From Bifidobacterium ruminantium DSM 6489 (GTDB lineage: Bacteria > Actinomycetota > Actinomycetes > Actinomycetales > Bifidobacteriaceae): DNA of 64,000 nucleotides. The translations under genes were made by a program, and so were the position numbers. Shown here piece after piece: positions 10,668 to 19,895 of this stretch. The notes beneath the pieces were generated by a model that searched no databases, was not told where the DNA came from, and saw only the letters and a list, made by a program, of their open reading frames with translations. How positions within the stretch are numbered: position 1 is the first letter of the stretch; the number at the start of each line of letters is the position of its first letter. The DNA lies in the NCBI RefSeq assembly GCF_000770925.1, contig NZ_JDTK01000001.1, positions 124,001 through 188,000 on the forward strand, read 5' to 3'.

Positions 10668-10697
10668 GAACACACTGACGATCAAGAAGGCAAAGCG

Positions 10698-11210
10698 GTG
10701 CTGCTGACACGCGTGCAGATACGACGACTGGTCCATGTACATGGACGGGAGATCCTGGAACATGAGCATATGCAGATCGAACGGACCTGCTACCAGCATG
10801 GCGTGGTCACCACGTTCGCTCATTCCATCCGCGTGGCATGCCTGGCCGTATGGTTGGCCGACAGATTGCACCTATGGCATCGTGTCGACCTGCATTCGCT
10901 GATTCGCGCCGCTTTGCTCCACGATTACTTCCTGTATGATTGGCACGATTGGGATGAAGGGTCCCATCGACTGCATGGCTTCACCCATGGCAGCACAGCC
11001 ATGCGCAACGCCGTCCACGATTTCAAACTCAATCGAATCGAACGCGACAGCATCATGAACCATATGTTCCCGTTGACGCCGTGCCCACCGAAATACATCG
11101 AGGGATATCTGGTGACCGCCGCGGATAAGATCAGCGCCACCCAAGAAACGCTTTCCTTCGACCGATTCGACAAGACATTGCGCAAACCGGATCATGGAAG
11201 GCGCCGTTGA
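10698..11210 (+). CDS. HD-domain protein, putative metal-dependent phosphohydrolase
   Basis: A 170-residue protein with a GTG start. The HD-superfamily metal ligands can be read as His42 ('FAHSIRV'), the doublet His75-Asp76 ('AALLHDYF') and Asp143 ('VTAADKISA'). There is no nucleotide-cyclase, RelA or signal domain, so it is a minimal HD protein of unknown substrate. The Trp/His-rich segment after the doublet ('YDWHDWDEGSHRLHGFTHG') gives further possible ligands. Its stop overlaps the next start by 4 bases (ATGA). The partner is a PF06541-type membrane protein, and the pair is likely one functional unit. The substrate cannot be predicted. Confidence 0.8.
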   Translation: MLLTRVQIRRLVHVHGREILEHEHMQIERTCYQHGVVTTFAHSIRVACLAVWLADRLHLWHRVDLHSLIRAALLHDYFLYDWHDWDEGSHRLHGFTHGSTAMRNAVHDFKLNRIERDSIMNHMFPLTPCPPKYIEGYLVTAADKISATQETLSFDRFDKTLRKPDHGRRR

Positions 11211-11992
11211 TGACATTCACTCTCGAACGACTTTTTCTATGGTTTCTTCTGTATTCGTTCATCGGCTGGGTATATGAATCGATTCTCGTATCCATTTCAG
11301 AGCGCCAGCCGGTCAACCGCGGTTTCCTTAATGGTCCTATTTGCCCGATCTATGGTTGCGGAGCCGTCCTTGCGATCGTGCTGCTGCACGATTTCACGAA
11401 TCCGATTCTGATTTTTCTGATATCCTCATTCGGCGCAAGCGTCCTTGAATATGTCACCTCTTGGGGAATGGAGAAACTGTTCCACGCGCGATGGTGGGAC
11501 TACAGCCATTTCCGATTCAACATTCAAGGCAGGATCTGCCTGCTCGGCGCCATCGTATTCGGCTTCGGAGGCGTGGCCATCATCGATCTGGTCCAGCCGC
11601 AGGTGGAACGTCTCACCGCCATGATCCCTCCAATCGCCATGCATGTGATGTGTGTGGTCTGCGCCGTGGCCGTCCTCGCCGACACCATCGTCACCGTGCT
11701 TGGCGTCATCGACCTGTCGGACAATCTCGCCAAGTTCAGCGAGACCGTGCAGACCTATGCGGAGAAGGCCGGCGACTCCTGGCAGTGGGGCAGGGAAGCG
11801 TTCCGCGACAAAATGCATGATTTCTCGACGTCATCGCAGGAAATCGCGGCCAATGTGCAAAGGCTTACCTCGTCCGTGCTGAACAGGCAGCAGCGCCGAA
11901 TGATCAACGCCTTCCCCCGTATGCGTTCCACAGAGTCCACCAAGTACAGCAAAATCATCGAGACCGTACGCGAAATGCTGCGCCGCAAGTAA
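11207..11992 (+). CDS. PF06541-type (CmpB-like, 'putative ABC-transporter type IV') membrane protein
   Basis: 261 residues, starting at ATG 11207 within the end of the HD gene. The first ~150 residues hold about five membrane segments with the signatures of this family: 'FIGWVYESI', 'NRGFLNGPICPIYG', 'LEYVTSWGMEKLF', 'WWDYSHFRFNIQGRICL'. The rest is a long hydrophilic tail, probably cytoplasmic and helical. The family has no proven function; the ABC label comes from old annotation, and no ATPase gene is nearby. A second copy of the same domain lies in the convergent gene at 12086. Coupling to the HD gene is the strongest hint to function. Confidence 0.8.
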   Translation: MMTFTLERLFLWFLLYSFIGWVYESILVSISERQPVNRGFLNGPICPIYGCGAVLAIVLLHDFTNPILIFLISSFGASVLEYVTSWGMEKLFHARWWDYSHFRFNIQGRICLLGAIVFGFGGVAIIDLVQPQVERLTAMIPPIAMHVMCVVCAVAVLADTIVTVLGVIDLSDNLAKFSETVQTYAEKAGDSWQWGREAFRDKMHDFSTSSQEIAANVQRLTSSVLNRQQRRMINAFPRMRSTESTKYSKIIETVREMLRRK

Positions 11993-12016
11993 TCGTCCGA
12001 AACGAAACGGGCTCGT

Positions 12017-12060
12017 TAACGCATTCGCCCGCTGAAAACCATCAGCGGGCGAATGCGTTA
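12017..12060. terminator. Bidirectional hairpin between convergent membrane-protein genes
   Basis: AACGCATTCGCCCGCTGA (12018–12035) and its exact reverse complement (12042–12059) form an 18-base perfect stem, 19 with the outer T-A pair, around a 6-base loop. It sits between genes that converge (ends 11992 and 12086). No T-run is present on either side. Confidence 0.75.
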
Positions 12061-12085
12061 TATGCGGCACGTGAACCAGACCCGG

Positions 12086-13891
12086 TCACGATATCTGCGA
12101 GGTGTCCGAACCTTTGTAATCAGTGATGCCGGCGCCGATATTCGGATGCTGTGCGGAATACACCTGATCGGCGCAGTAGAGCACCAGCAGCACTGCAGCT
12201 ACGGCAGCAAGTTTCCTGACATCGAGACGGTTGAGCAGATTGTCCAAAGCCGGCGCCAACAGATAGACGAGCGCCAAGCCTCCGAGACCGAAGGTCAGCA
12301 GACCTTCGGCGCAGATACGTCCGTTGAGATTAAGAAAATAGCCGGTGTAATCCCACCAGCGTTGTCCATTATGGGTCTGTTCCAGATACCAGGACGAGAA
12401 GTACTCCAAGCCCCCGCACAAAACCATGGCGGCAAGGAACTCGAGCGCTGGCTTCTCGCGGAGTTTTTTGAGCAGCACCAGGATGATCACGCCACCAGTA
12501 CCGTAGATCGGCAGCCATGGACCATGCAACGTACCGCGGTTGACGAACATACCTTCGGAGATGAACGCGAGGCTTACCTCCCAAATCCAGCCGACGAAGC
12601 AGAAAATGAAGAACATCATAACCAGATTGACCAGAGAATAGCTTCGACTGGAACGAACGGTCCTGGATTCCCGGAACCGGTATGCCATCGGCGCCGGAGC
12701 GAGCCTACCTGGATAAACATCACCGTTGAGCACGTCCTTGCCGATCTGCAGCTGCAACGAATCCTCTCGATACTCCTCGTACCGGTTCACGGACGTCGCA
12801 TGCAGGATACGGATGCCAAGCCATTCCGACAGGAAACCGGCCAGCCCCTGGGGCTTCGGCGCCGGAGCGAGCCGGCTTTCGAGATCATTGACGGCTTTCG
12901 CCACGTCCGCATAGACGTTGCGGACCGTTTCCGGATCCGCCTTGGCATACAGGCACTCATCGCAAAGCAGATCGGCGCCATCGAGATTGGCCTGTTTCGC
13001 CAAAGCCCGCACATACACGTAGTATTCGGCGAAGAACGCCGCATTGTACCCATTGGAATAGAAGATGCCGCTCAGACCGAGAGTGATCGAATCAAGCAGG
13101 AACCATCCGATGAATGTCAGGTCGGCCACGAAGCATTCCCACTTGTGCCCCTTCATCATGCGCCTCGACAGGTTGATGGCGTCCAATGCGCCGATATTCG
13201 GGTTCTCGGCGACGATGTAGGGAACCATACGATAGGAATAGCTCTTGATGAATCCTCCGATTATGGTGAGCGACCAGAGGAACATGAACGCGGAGGTCAC
13301 GAACATGATCCATGCCATGCGGAACCATTTGCGGGTGTGGATCGGGTACAGGAACCGGCTTGCCGGAAGCTTTCTGTAGGAGCGGCCCTCCAACAGCATT
13401 CGGCACATGACGATTTTGTATGTTTGCCTGATGAACAGCCATACGAATATGTAGACGATCATGGCCAATACGACCGGGACGACCACCGCCGCGCCTCCGT
13501 TGTACACGACGGTATTGACCGCATCGAAGATGGATATGATAACCGATCCGGATGAGAAGGAGTTGATGAGCGTGGCGAGCACGCCCCGCTTGCGTCCGAA
13601 AACGGCGTTGGTGTCGTTTCTGACGATTTGCTCCTCGTTGTGCTTGGCTTGTTTGCGTGCCGTCACCTCATTGCCGACGACAAGCTCGCCCAATATGTCT
13701 GTCAGACCGGAGGACCGTGCCGTTCCCTGCGATGTCTGGACGGTGTCCGTCGGAGCGGCGAGATCCAGCGACCATGTCGATGAGGTGTAGTCCACGCCGA
13801 ACACCGATGCGAACAGGCAAATCACGACGATCATCCAATAATGTTTTTTGAAAGCCGACTTTGCTTTCACTTTCATGGATTTGCGGTCCAT
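12086..13891 (-). CDS. Fusion membrane protein: DUF975-like N-terminus plus C-terminal PF06541 domain
   Basis: 601 residues. The start is set at ATG 13891, preceded on the minus strand by GAGGAGAAGG; an in-frame ATG at 13960 lies upstream of that site. The N-terminal half starts with a Lys-rich stretch and a membrane helix ('KSAFKKHYWMIVVICLF'), then several more helices, in the style of DUF975 integral membrane proteins ('SRRMMKGHKWECFVADLTFIG'). A cytoplasmic linker of about 100 residues follows. The last ~190 residues repeat the PF06541 signatures ('FVGWIWEVS', 'NRGTLHGPWLPIYG', 'LEYFSSWYLEQ', 'RWWDYTGYFLNLNGRICAEG'). It is thus a paralogue, by its C-terminus, of the gene at 11207. Function unknown. 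Confidence 0.8.
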   Translation of the reverse strand: MDRKSMKVKAKSAFKKHYWMIVVICLFASVFGVDYTSSTWSLDLAAPTDTVQTSQGTARSSGLTDILGELVVGNEVTARKQAKHNEEQIVRNDTNAVFGRKRGVLATLINSFSSGSVIISIFDAVNTVVYNGGAAVVVPVVLAMIVYIFVWLFIRQTYKIVMCRMLLEGRSYRKLPASRFLYPIHTRKWFRMAWIMFVTSAFMFLWSLTIIGGFIKSYSYRMVPYIVAENPNIGALDAINLSRRMMKGHKWECFVADLTFIGWFLLDSITLGLSGIFYSNGYNAAFFAEYYVYVRALAKQANLDGADLLCDECLYAKADPETVRNVYADVAKAVNDLESRLAPAPKPQGLAGFLSEWLGIRILHATSVNRYEEYREDSLQLQIGKDVLNGDVYPGRLAPAPMAYRFRESRTVRSSRSYSLVNLVMMFFIFCFVGWIWEVSLAFISEGMFVNRGTLHGPWLPIYGTGGVIILVLLKKLREKPALEFLAAMVLCGGLEYFSSWYLEQTHNGQRWWDYTGYFLNLNGRICAEGLLTFGLGGLALVYLLAPALDNLLNRLDVRKLAAVAAVLLVLYCADQVYSAQHPNIGAGITDYKGSDTSQIS

Positions 13892-14064
13892 ATCCTGTCC
13901 CTTCTCCTCAATAACGAGACATTTGTCTTCAACTTTACCGGCATATGACTCGGCTGACATACCTGCACGGGAATGACTGGACGTTGGCTGTCTGTATCTT
14001 CTGCGAAACTGTAGGATGCGTAAAACGCGGTAATGTCCACAATTCGATAGGGAGAAACACTGTT

Positions 14065-15372
14065 ATGGCTCACGTCATCGATTTCAAGGAGGCCGGATTC
14101 GACTCCGTCCTCGATGAACTGGAATGGCGCGGGTTGATTTCCCAGTCCACCGACAGGGATCGACTCGCCAAAGCGTTGAACGGAGAGCCCATCACTTATT
14201 ATTGCGGTTTCGATCCGACCGCGGCCTCCCTGCATATCGGCAACCTTGTGCAGCTCATTAACATGCGCCATCTGCAGGCGGCCGGACACCATCCGATCGC
14301 GCTGGTCGGTGGAGCCACCGGTCTGATTGGAGACCCCCGCCAGTCAGGCGAGCGCACGCTGAATCCGAAGGACGTTGTGGCCGGTTGGGCCGACCGTCTG
14401 AAAAAGCAGATCGGCGGCATCCTCGAGACCGGGGGCAGCAATCCGGTGCGTTTCGTGTCCAACTACGATTGGACCGCGCAGATGAGCGTCATCGACTTCC
14501 TGCGTGACGTCGGCAAGAACTTCCGCATGGGCACCATGCTGGCCAAGGACACCGTGGCTCGCCGCCTGAAGTCCGAGGAAGGCATCTCCTTCACCGAATT
14601 CAGCTATCAGGTGCTGCAGGGCAATGATTTCCTGCACCTGTTCGATGAATACCATTGCACGCTGGAGATCGGCGGTTCCGACCAGTGGGGCAACCTCACC
14701 TCCGGACTTGACTTGATTCATAAGGTTCGTGGCGTGGACGTGAACGTGTTTACCAGCCCGATTATCACCGATGCCCAAGGCAAGAAGTTCGGTAAATCCG
14801 AAGGCAACGCCGTGTGGTTGGACGGCACCATGTTGAGTCCGTACAAGTTCTACCAGTTCTGGTTCAATCGTCCCGACAGCGAGATGGAGAATCTGCTCAA
14901 GGCGTTCACCTTCCTGCCGAAGGCCGAGATCGAACGTCTTGTCGAGGAGAGTAAGACCAATCCGGGCGCGCGTGAGGCGCAGCGTACCCTCGCATGGGAG
15001 GTCACCAGTTTCGTGCACGGTGAGGAGGCCACCCGCCAGGCGATTGCGGCGGCCGGTGCGTTATTCGGCCGGGGTGGCGACTTGGCCGATATCGACGAGT
15101 CCACGCTCGAGGCGGCCATCGACGGCATGAAGGTCGATGGCGAATTCGCCAGGGTCACCGCCGGCGACCGTGTGGCTGAAGCAGGTATGAAGGCCGGACT
15201 GTTCAAGTCGATCTCCGAAGCCCGCAAGACCATCAAATCCGGTGGCGTGTACCTCAACAATTCGCGTGTCACGGACGAGGAACAGATCTTGCAGGATGGA
15301 GATTTCCTGCATGGTCGTTTCGCGCTCATCCGTCGTGGTAAGAAGGCGCTTGGCGTCGTCGAAAACGCCTGA
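14065..15372 (+). CDS. tyrS: Tyrosyl-tRNA synthetase
   Basis: A class I synthetase that charges tRNA-Tyr. The 435-residue protein has the HIGH-type motif HIGN at residues 57–60, the KMSKS-type motif KFGKS at 241–245, the tyrosine-site '[12 protein letters not shown]' and 'GGSDQWGN', and a C-terminal S4 RNA-binding domain ('[16 protein letters not shown]'). The start ATG 14065 follows GGGAGAAA; the open frame reaches further back but without a binding site. No T-box leader was recognised. It is the first gene of a plus-strand run to tlyA. Confidence 0.97.
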   Translation: MAHVIDFKEAGFDSVLDELEWRGLISQSTDRDRLAKALNGEPITYYCGFDPTAASLHIGNLVQLINMRHLQAAGHHPIALVGGATGLIGDPRQSGERTLNPKDVVAGWADRLKKQIGGILETGGSNPVRFVSNYDWTAQMSVIDFLRDVGKNFRMGTMLAKDTVARRLKSEEGISFTEFSYQVLQGNDFLHLFDEYHCTLEIGGSDQWGNLTSGLDLIHKVRGVDVNVFTSPIITDAQGKKFGKSEGNAVWLDGTMLSPYKFYQFWFNRPDSEMENLLKAFTFLPKAEIERLVEESKTNPGAREAQRTLAWEVTSFVHGEEATRQAIAAAGALFGRGGDLADIDESTLEAAIDGMKVDGEFARVTAGDRVAEAGMKAGLFKSISEARKTIKSGGVYLNNSRVTDEEQILQDGDFLHGRFALIRRGKKALGVVENA

Positions 15373-15432
15373 GCTGCGCAAAATAATCGTAAGTAATCAA
15401 TCGCAAGTATTTCAATACCAATAAGGAATAGC

Positions 15433-17241
15433 ATGGCAGAAGAACAGCGCGGATCACGCGGCAAGTCCTACGGCAACCATAAGTCCTACGGCTCGGGCAG
15501 GCCGGGCAACCGGGGCGGCAAGGGGTTCAAGCCGCGCGGCAACGGCGGCAAGTCCTACGGACACAAGTCCGGCGGCTTCCACAACGATGACCGTAAGGGC
15601 GGATATCGCAAGGGCAATGGCGGCGGATACCGTCGTGGCGACCGCGATTTCCATCGCGACGGCGAAAGCGAAGGCCAGGAGCGTCGTTTCCACAACGGTC
15701 CGCGCAAGTTCAACCGTGATGGCGAGCGTCGTGACGACCGTCGCGGCGGCTATCGCGGCAATCGCGGCGACAATCCGCGCTACCAGCGTGATGGCGAGCG
15801 TTCCGGCTTCCGTCATAATGACCGTCGTGACGGCGATCGCAGGGATTTCCATCGTGACGACCGCCATGGTGATGGCGAGCGTCGTAATTTCCGTCATGAC
15901 GGTGACCGTCGTGACTTCCGCCGTGACGATGGTGAGCGTCGTGGCGGCCGCAACTTCCACAAGGACGGCGATCGCAGAGACTTCCGCCGCGATGACCGCC
16001 GCGGGGAGCGTCGTGATGGCGAGCGTCGTGATGGTGAGCGTCGTAATTTCCGTCGTGATGATCGTCGTGACGGCGATCGCAGGGATTTCCGTCGTGACGG
16101 CCAGCGTCGCGATTCCCACAAGGACCGCGACCAGCGTACGGAAGGCACGAAGCGTCGCGAATTCACCCGTGAAGAGAAGATGGAGTACCGCGAGGCGAAG
16201 CGTGGCGAGTATCTGTCGAAGCCCCGCCGCAATTCCGACGGCACGATGAGCTTCCCCTCGCAGAACCCGTACACCCATCGTCGTCCGGGCGAGCCGAAGA
16301 TGCCGAAGGGCATCGAATGGAGCATGCTGTCCAGCGATGACCGCGAGCGTCTGCGCGGATTGTCCAAGGAGCACGCGGAGAACATCGGTCTGCATATCCT
16401 CGCTGCCTACACGCTTGAGGAACGTGATCCCGAACTGGCGCTCGAACATGCCAAGTGGGTAGCGCATCAGGCTTCCCGCATCGACTTCGCACGCGAGACC
16501 CTCGCGTTCGTGGCGTACCGCCAAGGCGACTACAAGCTTGCGTTGCGTGAGTTCCGCACCGCGTTCCGTATGAACGGCTTCCCTGATTATCTGCCGTTCA
16601 TCGCCGACTGCGAACGTGGCGTCGGCAATCCGAAGAAGGCCATCGAAGTGGCCATGAGCGACGATGCGAAGTATCTGCGCGGGGAATCCAAGGCTGAGAT
16701 GTTCTTGGTGTACGCGGGCGCGTTGGGCGATCTCGAGATGTGGGACAAGGCCATCGAGATCGTGCACACGCTGGGACGCTCCAAGGGATTGGCCGGAGAG
16801 TACCGCATGCGTGCGGTGCAGGCCGAACAGTATTTCCTCGAGCAGGCTGGCCGTTCCGATGAGGCCGTCGCGCTCGACCAGCTGCTCGACAAGCTCGAAC
16901 TGCAGTATGCCGATGCCGATGAGGACGAGACCTCCGATGATCTGGTCATCGAATACGACATGCAGGAATTGAACGACGAGCTTATGGACAAGCTCGGCAT
17001 CTCCGAGGACGACGCCCAGTACGCGCCGGAAGACGAGGATGAGGATGATTCCGAGGCTGTGGACGAGAACGGCGAGACCGACGACGAGACCCAACTCGAC
17101 GCCAAGGAAGCCAAGGAGGGCGCCGAATCCGACGATGAGCCGGCTGAGGACGCCGATAGGGACGCTGACGACGATTCCGAGGATGCCGTCAAGGACGACG
17201 CTTCGGAAGATGCCGACGATTCCGGTTCCGACAACGAGTGA
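15433..17241 (+). CDS. TPR protein with a long Arg/Gly/Asp-repeat N-terminus and an acidic tail
   Basis: 602 residues in three parts. Residues ~1–240 are low complexity, rich in Arg, Asp, Gly, His and Phe, built from short units such as RDGERR, RRDFRRD and DDRRDGDRRDF, like the RGG/RD tails of RNA-binding proteins. Residues ~290–490 look like tetratricopeptide helical repeats ('ALEHAKWVAHQASRIDFARE', 'GDYKLALREFRTAFRM', 'EMWDKAIEIVHTLG'). The last ~110 residues are strongly acidic (Glu, Asp). It starts at ATG 15433 after AAGGAA, 60 bases after tyrS. RNA binding or condensate formation is inferred from composition only. A long open frame on the minus strand here is a by-product of the repeats. 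Confidence 0.85.
   Translation: MAEEQRGSRGKSYGNHKSYGSGRPGNRGGKGFKPRGNGGKSYGHKSGGFHNDDRKGGYRKGNGGGYRRGDRDFHRDGESEGQERRFHNGPRKFNRDGERRDDRRGGYRGNRGDNPRYQRDGERSGFRHNDRRDGDRRDFHRDDRHGDGERRNFRHDGDRRDFRRDDGERRGGRNFHKDGDRRDFRRDDRRGERRDGERRDGERRNFRRDDRRDGDRRDFRRDGQRRDSHKDRDQRTEGTKRREFTREEKMEYREAKRGEYLSKPRRNSDGTMSFPSQNPYTHRRPGEPKMPKGIEWSMLSSDDRERLRGLSKEHAENIGLHILAAYTLEERDPELALEHAKWVAHQASRIDFARETLAFVAYRQGDYKLALREFRTAFRMNGFPDYLPFIADCERGVGNPKKAIEVAMSDDAKYLRGESKAEMFLVYAGALGDLEMWDKAIEIVHTLGRSKGLAGEYRMRAVQAEQYFLEQAGRSDEAVALDQLLDKLELQYADADEDETSDDLVIEYDMQELNDELMDKLGISEDDAQYAPEDEDEDDSEAVDENGETDDETQLDAKEAKEGAESDDEPAEDADRDADDDSEDAVKDDASEDADDSGSDNE
15720..16140 (+). repeat. In-frame degenerate repeats encoding RDGERR / RRDFRRD units
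   Basis: Short units such as 'gatggcgagcgtcgt' and 'gtgacttccgccgtgac' recur, in imperfect form, many times between about 15720 and 16140. They stay in frame and encode the Arg/Asp-rich tail of the gene at 15433. Such repeats can change copy number by slippage, so length may vary among strains. Confidence 0.75.
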
Positions 17242-17255
17242 GGTGCGCCCACACA

Positions 17256-18281
17256 ATGCTGAAATCCACGAATCGTCCGCTGAGCGAAGCGTATCAGTTG
17301 GCGTTGCTTGACCTTGACGGCGTGGTCTACCGTGGCAAGAATCCGGTGGAACACGCGGCCGAAAGCATTCGCAAGGCCGAAAAACTTGGCATGACGGTGG
17401 AATACACCACCAACAACTCCTCCCGGCTGCAGGCCGTGGTGGCCGACCAGCTCAAAGGCTTCGGCTTGGATGTCGAACCGTGGCAGGTCATCACCTCATC
17501 CGTGGTGGCCGCGCGCATGGTGGCTCGCGAGGTGCCGCAAGGCTCGAAGGTGTTCGTGCTTGGTGCCCGCCATCTGCGTGAGGAAGTGGCCAAGCAAGGG
17601 CTTGAGGTGGTTAATTCTGCCGAGGATAAACCGGTGGCCGCGATTCAGGGTTGGTATCCGGACATGTCGTGGAACGAGATGGCCCAGATTGCCTACGCCG
17701 TCGAACAAGGGGCCACGTATTTCGTGACTAACCGGGATCTGACCATTCCCCGTGAGCTTGGCATCGCTCCGGGATGTGGCTCCATGATCATGGCCGTCAT
17801 CAACGCCACCGGCGTGGAACCTGTTTCATCCGCAGGCAAGCCGGAGTCCGCCATGTATGACGAGGCCCGGCTGCTCGCCGCGCATGATGGTGCCGAACCA
17901 GTGGCCAAGGAGGCATGCCTTGCCATCGGAGACCGGCTCGACACAGACATCGAGGCCGGCAATCGTGGCGGATATGATTCCCTGGCCGTGCTGACCGGTG
18001 TGACTAATGCACGTGAACTGATGTTCGCTCCGGCGCATCTGCGTCCGACCTACATAGCCCGGGATTTGATCGGCCTCAACGAGCCGACGCCTGCGGTCAC
18101 GCATGAAGCGGGCGCCTGGAGCTGCCGTGACGTGCAGGCGCGCGTCGACGGTGACAGGCTGTACGTCACCGACACCACCAGCGTCGACGGATTGCGTGCG
18201 GCGTGCGCCGCCATGTGGGACGTCGCCGATCGTGGCCGTGACGTTTCCGACATGATCGTTCCGGAATTCCGAATCGCCTGA
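17256..18281 (+). CDS. HAD-IIA family hydrolase
   Basis: A 342-residue cytoplasmic phosphatase of the NagD/p-nitrophenyl-phosphatase type. The HAD nucleophile motif is 'LDLDGVVYRG' with Asp19 and Asp21. 'EYTTNNSSR' is motif II with its C2A cap context, and 'CLAIGDRLDTDIEAGNRGG' is motif IV. The start is ATG 17256 behind GAGGTG; a GTG at 17238 overlapping the previous stop is the alternative. Substrate unknown; family members act on sugar or nucleotide monophosphates and glycerol phosphate. The C-terminal ~70 residues after the HAD fold are not recognised. tlyA follows after 15 bases. Confidence 0.88.
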   Translation: MLKSTNRPLSEAYQLALLDLDGVVYRGKNPVEHAAESIRKAEKLGMTVEYTTNNSSRLQAVVADQLKGFGLDVEPWQVITSSVVAARMVAREVPQGSKVFVLGARHLREEVAKQGLEVVNSAEDKPVAAIQGWYPDMSWNEMAQIAYAVEQGATYFVTNRDLTIPRELGIAPGCGSMIMAVINATGVEPVSSAGKPESAMYDEARLLAAHDGAEPVAKEACLAIGDRLDTDIEAGNRGGYDSLAVLTGVTNARELMFAPAHLRPTYIARDLIGLNEPTPAVTHEAGAWSCRDVQARVDGDRLYVTDTTSVDGLRAACAAMWDVADRGRDVSDMIVPEFRIA

Positions 18282-18296
18282 CGGCGGCATATTCGT

Positions 18297-19058
18297 ATGC
18301 GGGACATGCATGAAGATGTCGTTATCAGGCGTCTCGATGTCGCGTTGGTGGAACGTGGCATCGTGGACAGTCGTTCCAAAGCACAACGTTTGATCGGCAA
18401 CGGCAAAGTGAAGGTGAACGGTGCCGTCGCAGTCAAGCCATCGGTCAAGGTCTCGGATGATGACACGATTGACGCCGATCTGGGCGATGACTATGTTTCG
18501 CGCGGCGCGTACAAGCTGGTCGGCGCATTCGAACGATTCGCCTCCGCAGGGCTTGCCTCCGCGCAAGGACTCGACTGTCTTGACATCGGCGCATCCACCG
18601 GCGGTTTCTGCGACGTGCTGCTACGTCGTGGAGCCGCGCATGTGATCGCCTTGGACGTCGGACATGGCCAGCTTGATCCACGCATCGCGCATGATGGCCG
18701 CATCATCGAAATGAGTGGTGTCAATATCCGCGACGTTGAGGCGGGCGACCTGCCGTACCGTCCGTCGATGGTCGTGTCCGATGTGTCGTTCATCTCGTTG
18801 ACGTATGTGATTCCCGTCATCGCACGCATTGCGGCGCCTGGTGCGCAGATCGTGCTACTGGTCAAGCCTCAGTTCGAAGTCGGCAAAGGCAACCTTGGCA
18901 AGAACGGCATCGTGGAAAGCGAAGCGCTGCGCGAACAGGCCCTCAGCACCGTCGTGACCTGCGCGAAAGCCAACGGATTGGATGTACGTGGCACGGCGGT
19001 CTCACCGATAGAAGGCACGCACGGCAACATCGAATACCTGTTGTACGCAGTGGCATAA
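18297..19058 (+). CDS. tlyA: TlyA-type 16S/23S rRNA 2'-O-methyltransferase
   Basis: 253 residues. An N-terminal S4 RNA-binding domain ('RRLDVALVERGIVDSRSKAQRLI', 'VKVNG') is followed by an FtsJ-like methyltransferase fold whose SAM-binding motif is 'CLDIGASTGGFCDVLL' (start near residue 97). 'VVSDVSFISLTY' and 'VKPQFEVGK' carry the expected Asp and Lys. TlyA family enzymes methylate ribose 2'-OH groups in ribosomal RNA; older records call them haemolysins. Coupled order HAD–tlyA–(nadK–recN) is usual in Actinobacteria, but here trkA–trkH lie between tlyA and nadK on the other strand. Confidence 0.92.
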   Translation: MRDMHEDVVIRRLDVALVERGIVDSRSKAQRLIGNGKVKVNGAVAVKPSVKVSDDDTIDADLGDDYVSRGAYKLVGAFERFASAGLASAQGLDCLDIGASTGGFCDVLLRRGAAHVIALDVGHGQLDPRIAHDGRIIEMSGVNIRDVEAGDLPYRPSMVVSDVSFISLTYVIPVIARIAAPGAQIVLLVKPQFEVGKGNLGKNGIVESEALREQALSTVVTCAKANGLDVRGTAVSPIEGTHGNIEYLLYAVA

Positions 19059-19086
19059 GTCGGCTACGACTCTCCAAGACGGATTC

Positions 19087-19147
19087 CATGCGAAAAGAGG
19101 CGGTGTCCATATGCATCCCACATATGGGCACCGCCTCTTTTCGCATG
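19087..19147. terminator. Long bidirectional terminator hairpin
   Basis: Arms at 19087–19113 and 19121–19147 are 27 bases each and pair fully apart from one G-U, around a 7-base loop. The stem contains GAAAAGAGG / CCTCTTTTC, so each strand has a T-rich stretch at its base. It lies between the convergent tlyA and trkA genes and should stop both. Confidence 0.88.
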
Positions 19148-19171
19148 TTCAGCAGCGCTTCGTGAAGCCAA

Positions 19172-19825
19172 TCAACCTCTCAGGAACTTGTCGATCTGAT
19201 TCTGCTTGCCCATGATGATGAGCTCGTCGTTACGATGCATGATCAGCTCTTTCGACCCGTATTCGAACTCCTTGCCCGGAGATTTGATACCGACCACGGT
19301 GATGCCGAACCGTTCATGCACGCGCGCGTCCTCTATGGTGTAGCCGACGACATGCGGGGGAGTGTGGATCTTCACAACGTTGTACGCGCCCTCAAGCTCG
19401 ATGTAGTCGAGATAGTTGCCGGACACCAGATGCCCCACGCGTTTGCCGGCGTCGGTCTCGGCGTTGATGATGTGCCGCGCGCCGATGCGCTGTAGAATAC
19501 GCGCATGCTCCTTGGACACCGACTTGGCCCAAATGTCGGAGATGCCCGCGTCAAGCAGATTGCCGGCGGTGATGACGGACGCCTCGACGCTGTCGCCGAT
19601 GGCGACGACGGCAGTGTCGAAATCGGATGCGTTGATCTGCTCCAGCGACATCACGTCGGTCATGTCGGCCTGCACGGTGGGAATCTGCGAGGACCAACGA
19701 TTCACCAGCTCACCGTCCTTGTCGACGGCAAGCACATCCTGGCCCATCGCATCCAATGTGGTGGCCACGGAGCTGCCGAAACGGCCAAGTCCGACCACAA
19801 GAACGCTTCTGGTGTTGTTCGCCAT
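19172..19825 (-). CDS. trkA: TrkA-type potassium channel/transport regulatory subunit
   Basis: A 217-residue cytoplasmic RCK protein that gates the TrkH channel. The N-terminal NAD(H)-binding Rossmann fold has 'VVGLGRFGSSVA' and 'VLAVDKDGELV'; the C-terminal half is a TrkA-C domain ('GITVVGIKSPGKEFEYG', 'NDELIIMG'). The single-RCK length fits KtrA/TrkA proteins of Gram-positives. The start is ATG 19825 (MANNTRS) with GAAAGGT upstream; an open frame to 19867 lacks support. It lies 70 bases downstream of trkH, on the same strand and in the same likely operon. Confidence 0.93.
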   Translation of the reverse strand: MANNTRSVLVVGLGRFGSSVATTLDAMGQDVLAVDKDGELVNRWSSQIPTVQADMTDVMSLEQINASDFDTAVVAIGDSVEASVITAGNLLDAGISDIWAKSVSKEHARILQRIGARHIINAETDAGKRVGHLVSGNYLDYIELEGAYNVVKIHTPPHVVGYTIEDARVHERFGITVVGIKSPGKEFEYGSKELIMHRNDELIIMGKQNQIDKFLRG

Positions 19826-19895
19826 GATTGTTCGTGTACCTTTCGAAGTTCTTTTTTCGAATATCAAGTATAGGAAACCGGATTATCTGGTCGAT

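Noticed and set aside
12053-13555. A 500-residue plus-strand open frame inside the DUF975–PF06541 gene
   Set aside because: The minus-strand gene has membrane helices, family motifs and a strong binding site; the plus-strand frame has none.
15720-16140. Short tandem repeats that could suggest a CRISPR array
   Set aside because: They are degenerate, in frame and code for the Arg/Asp-rich tail; there are no regular unique spacers and no cas genes.
15454-17256. A 600-residue open frame on the minus strand, opposite the repeat-rich TPR gene
   Set aside because: It is produced by the repetitive codons of the plus-strand gene; its translation is low-complexity Val/Ala/Thr, and it has no binding site.
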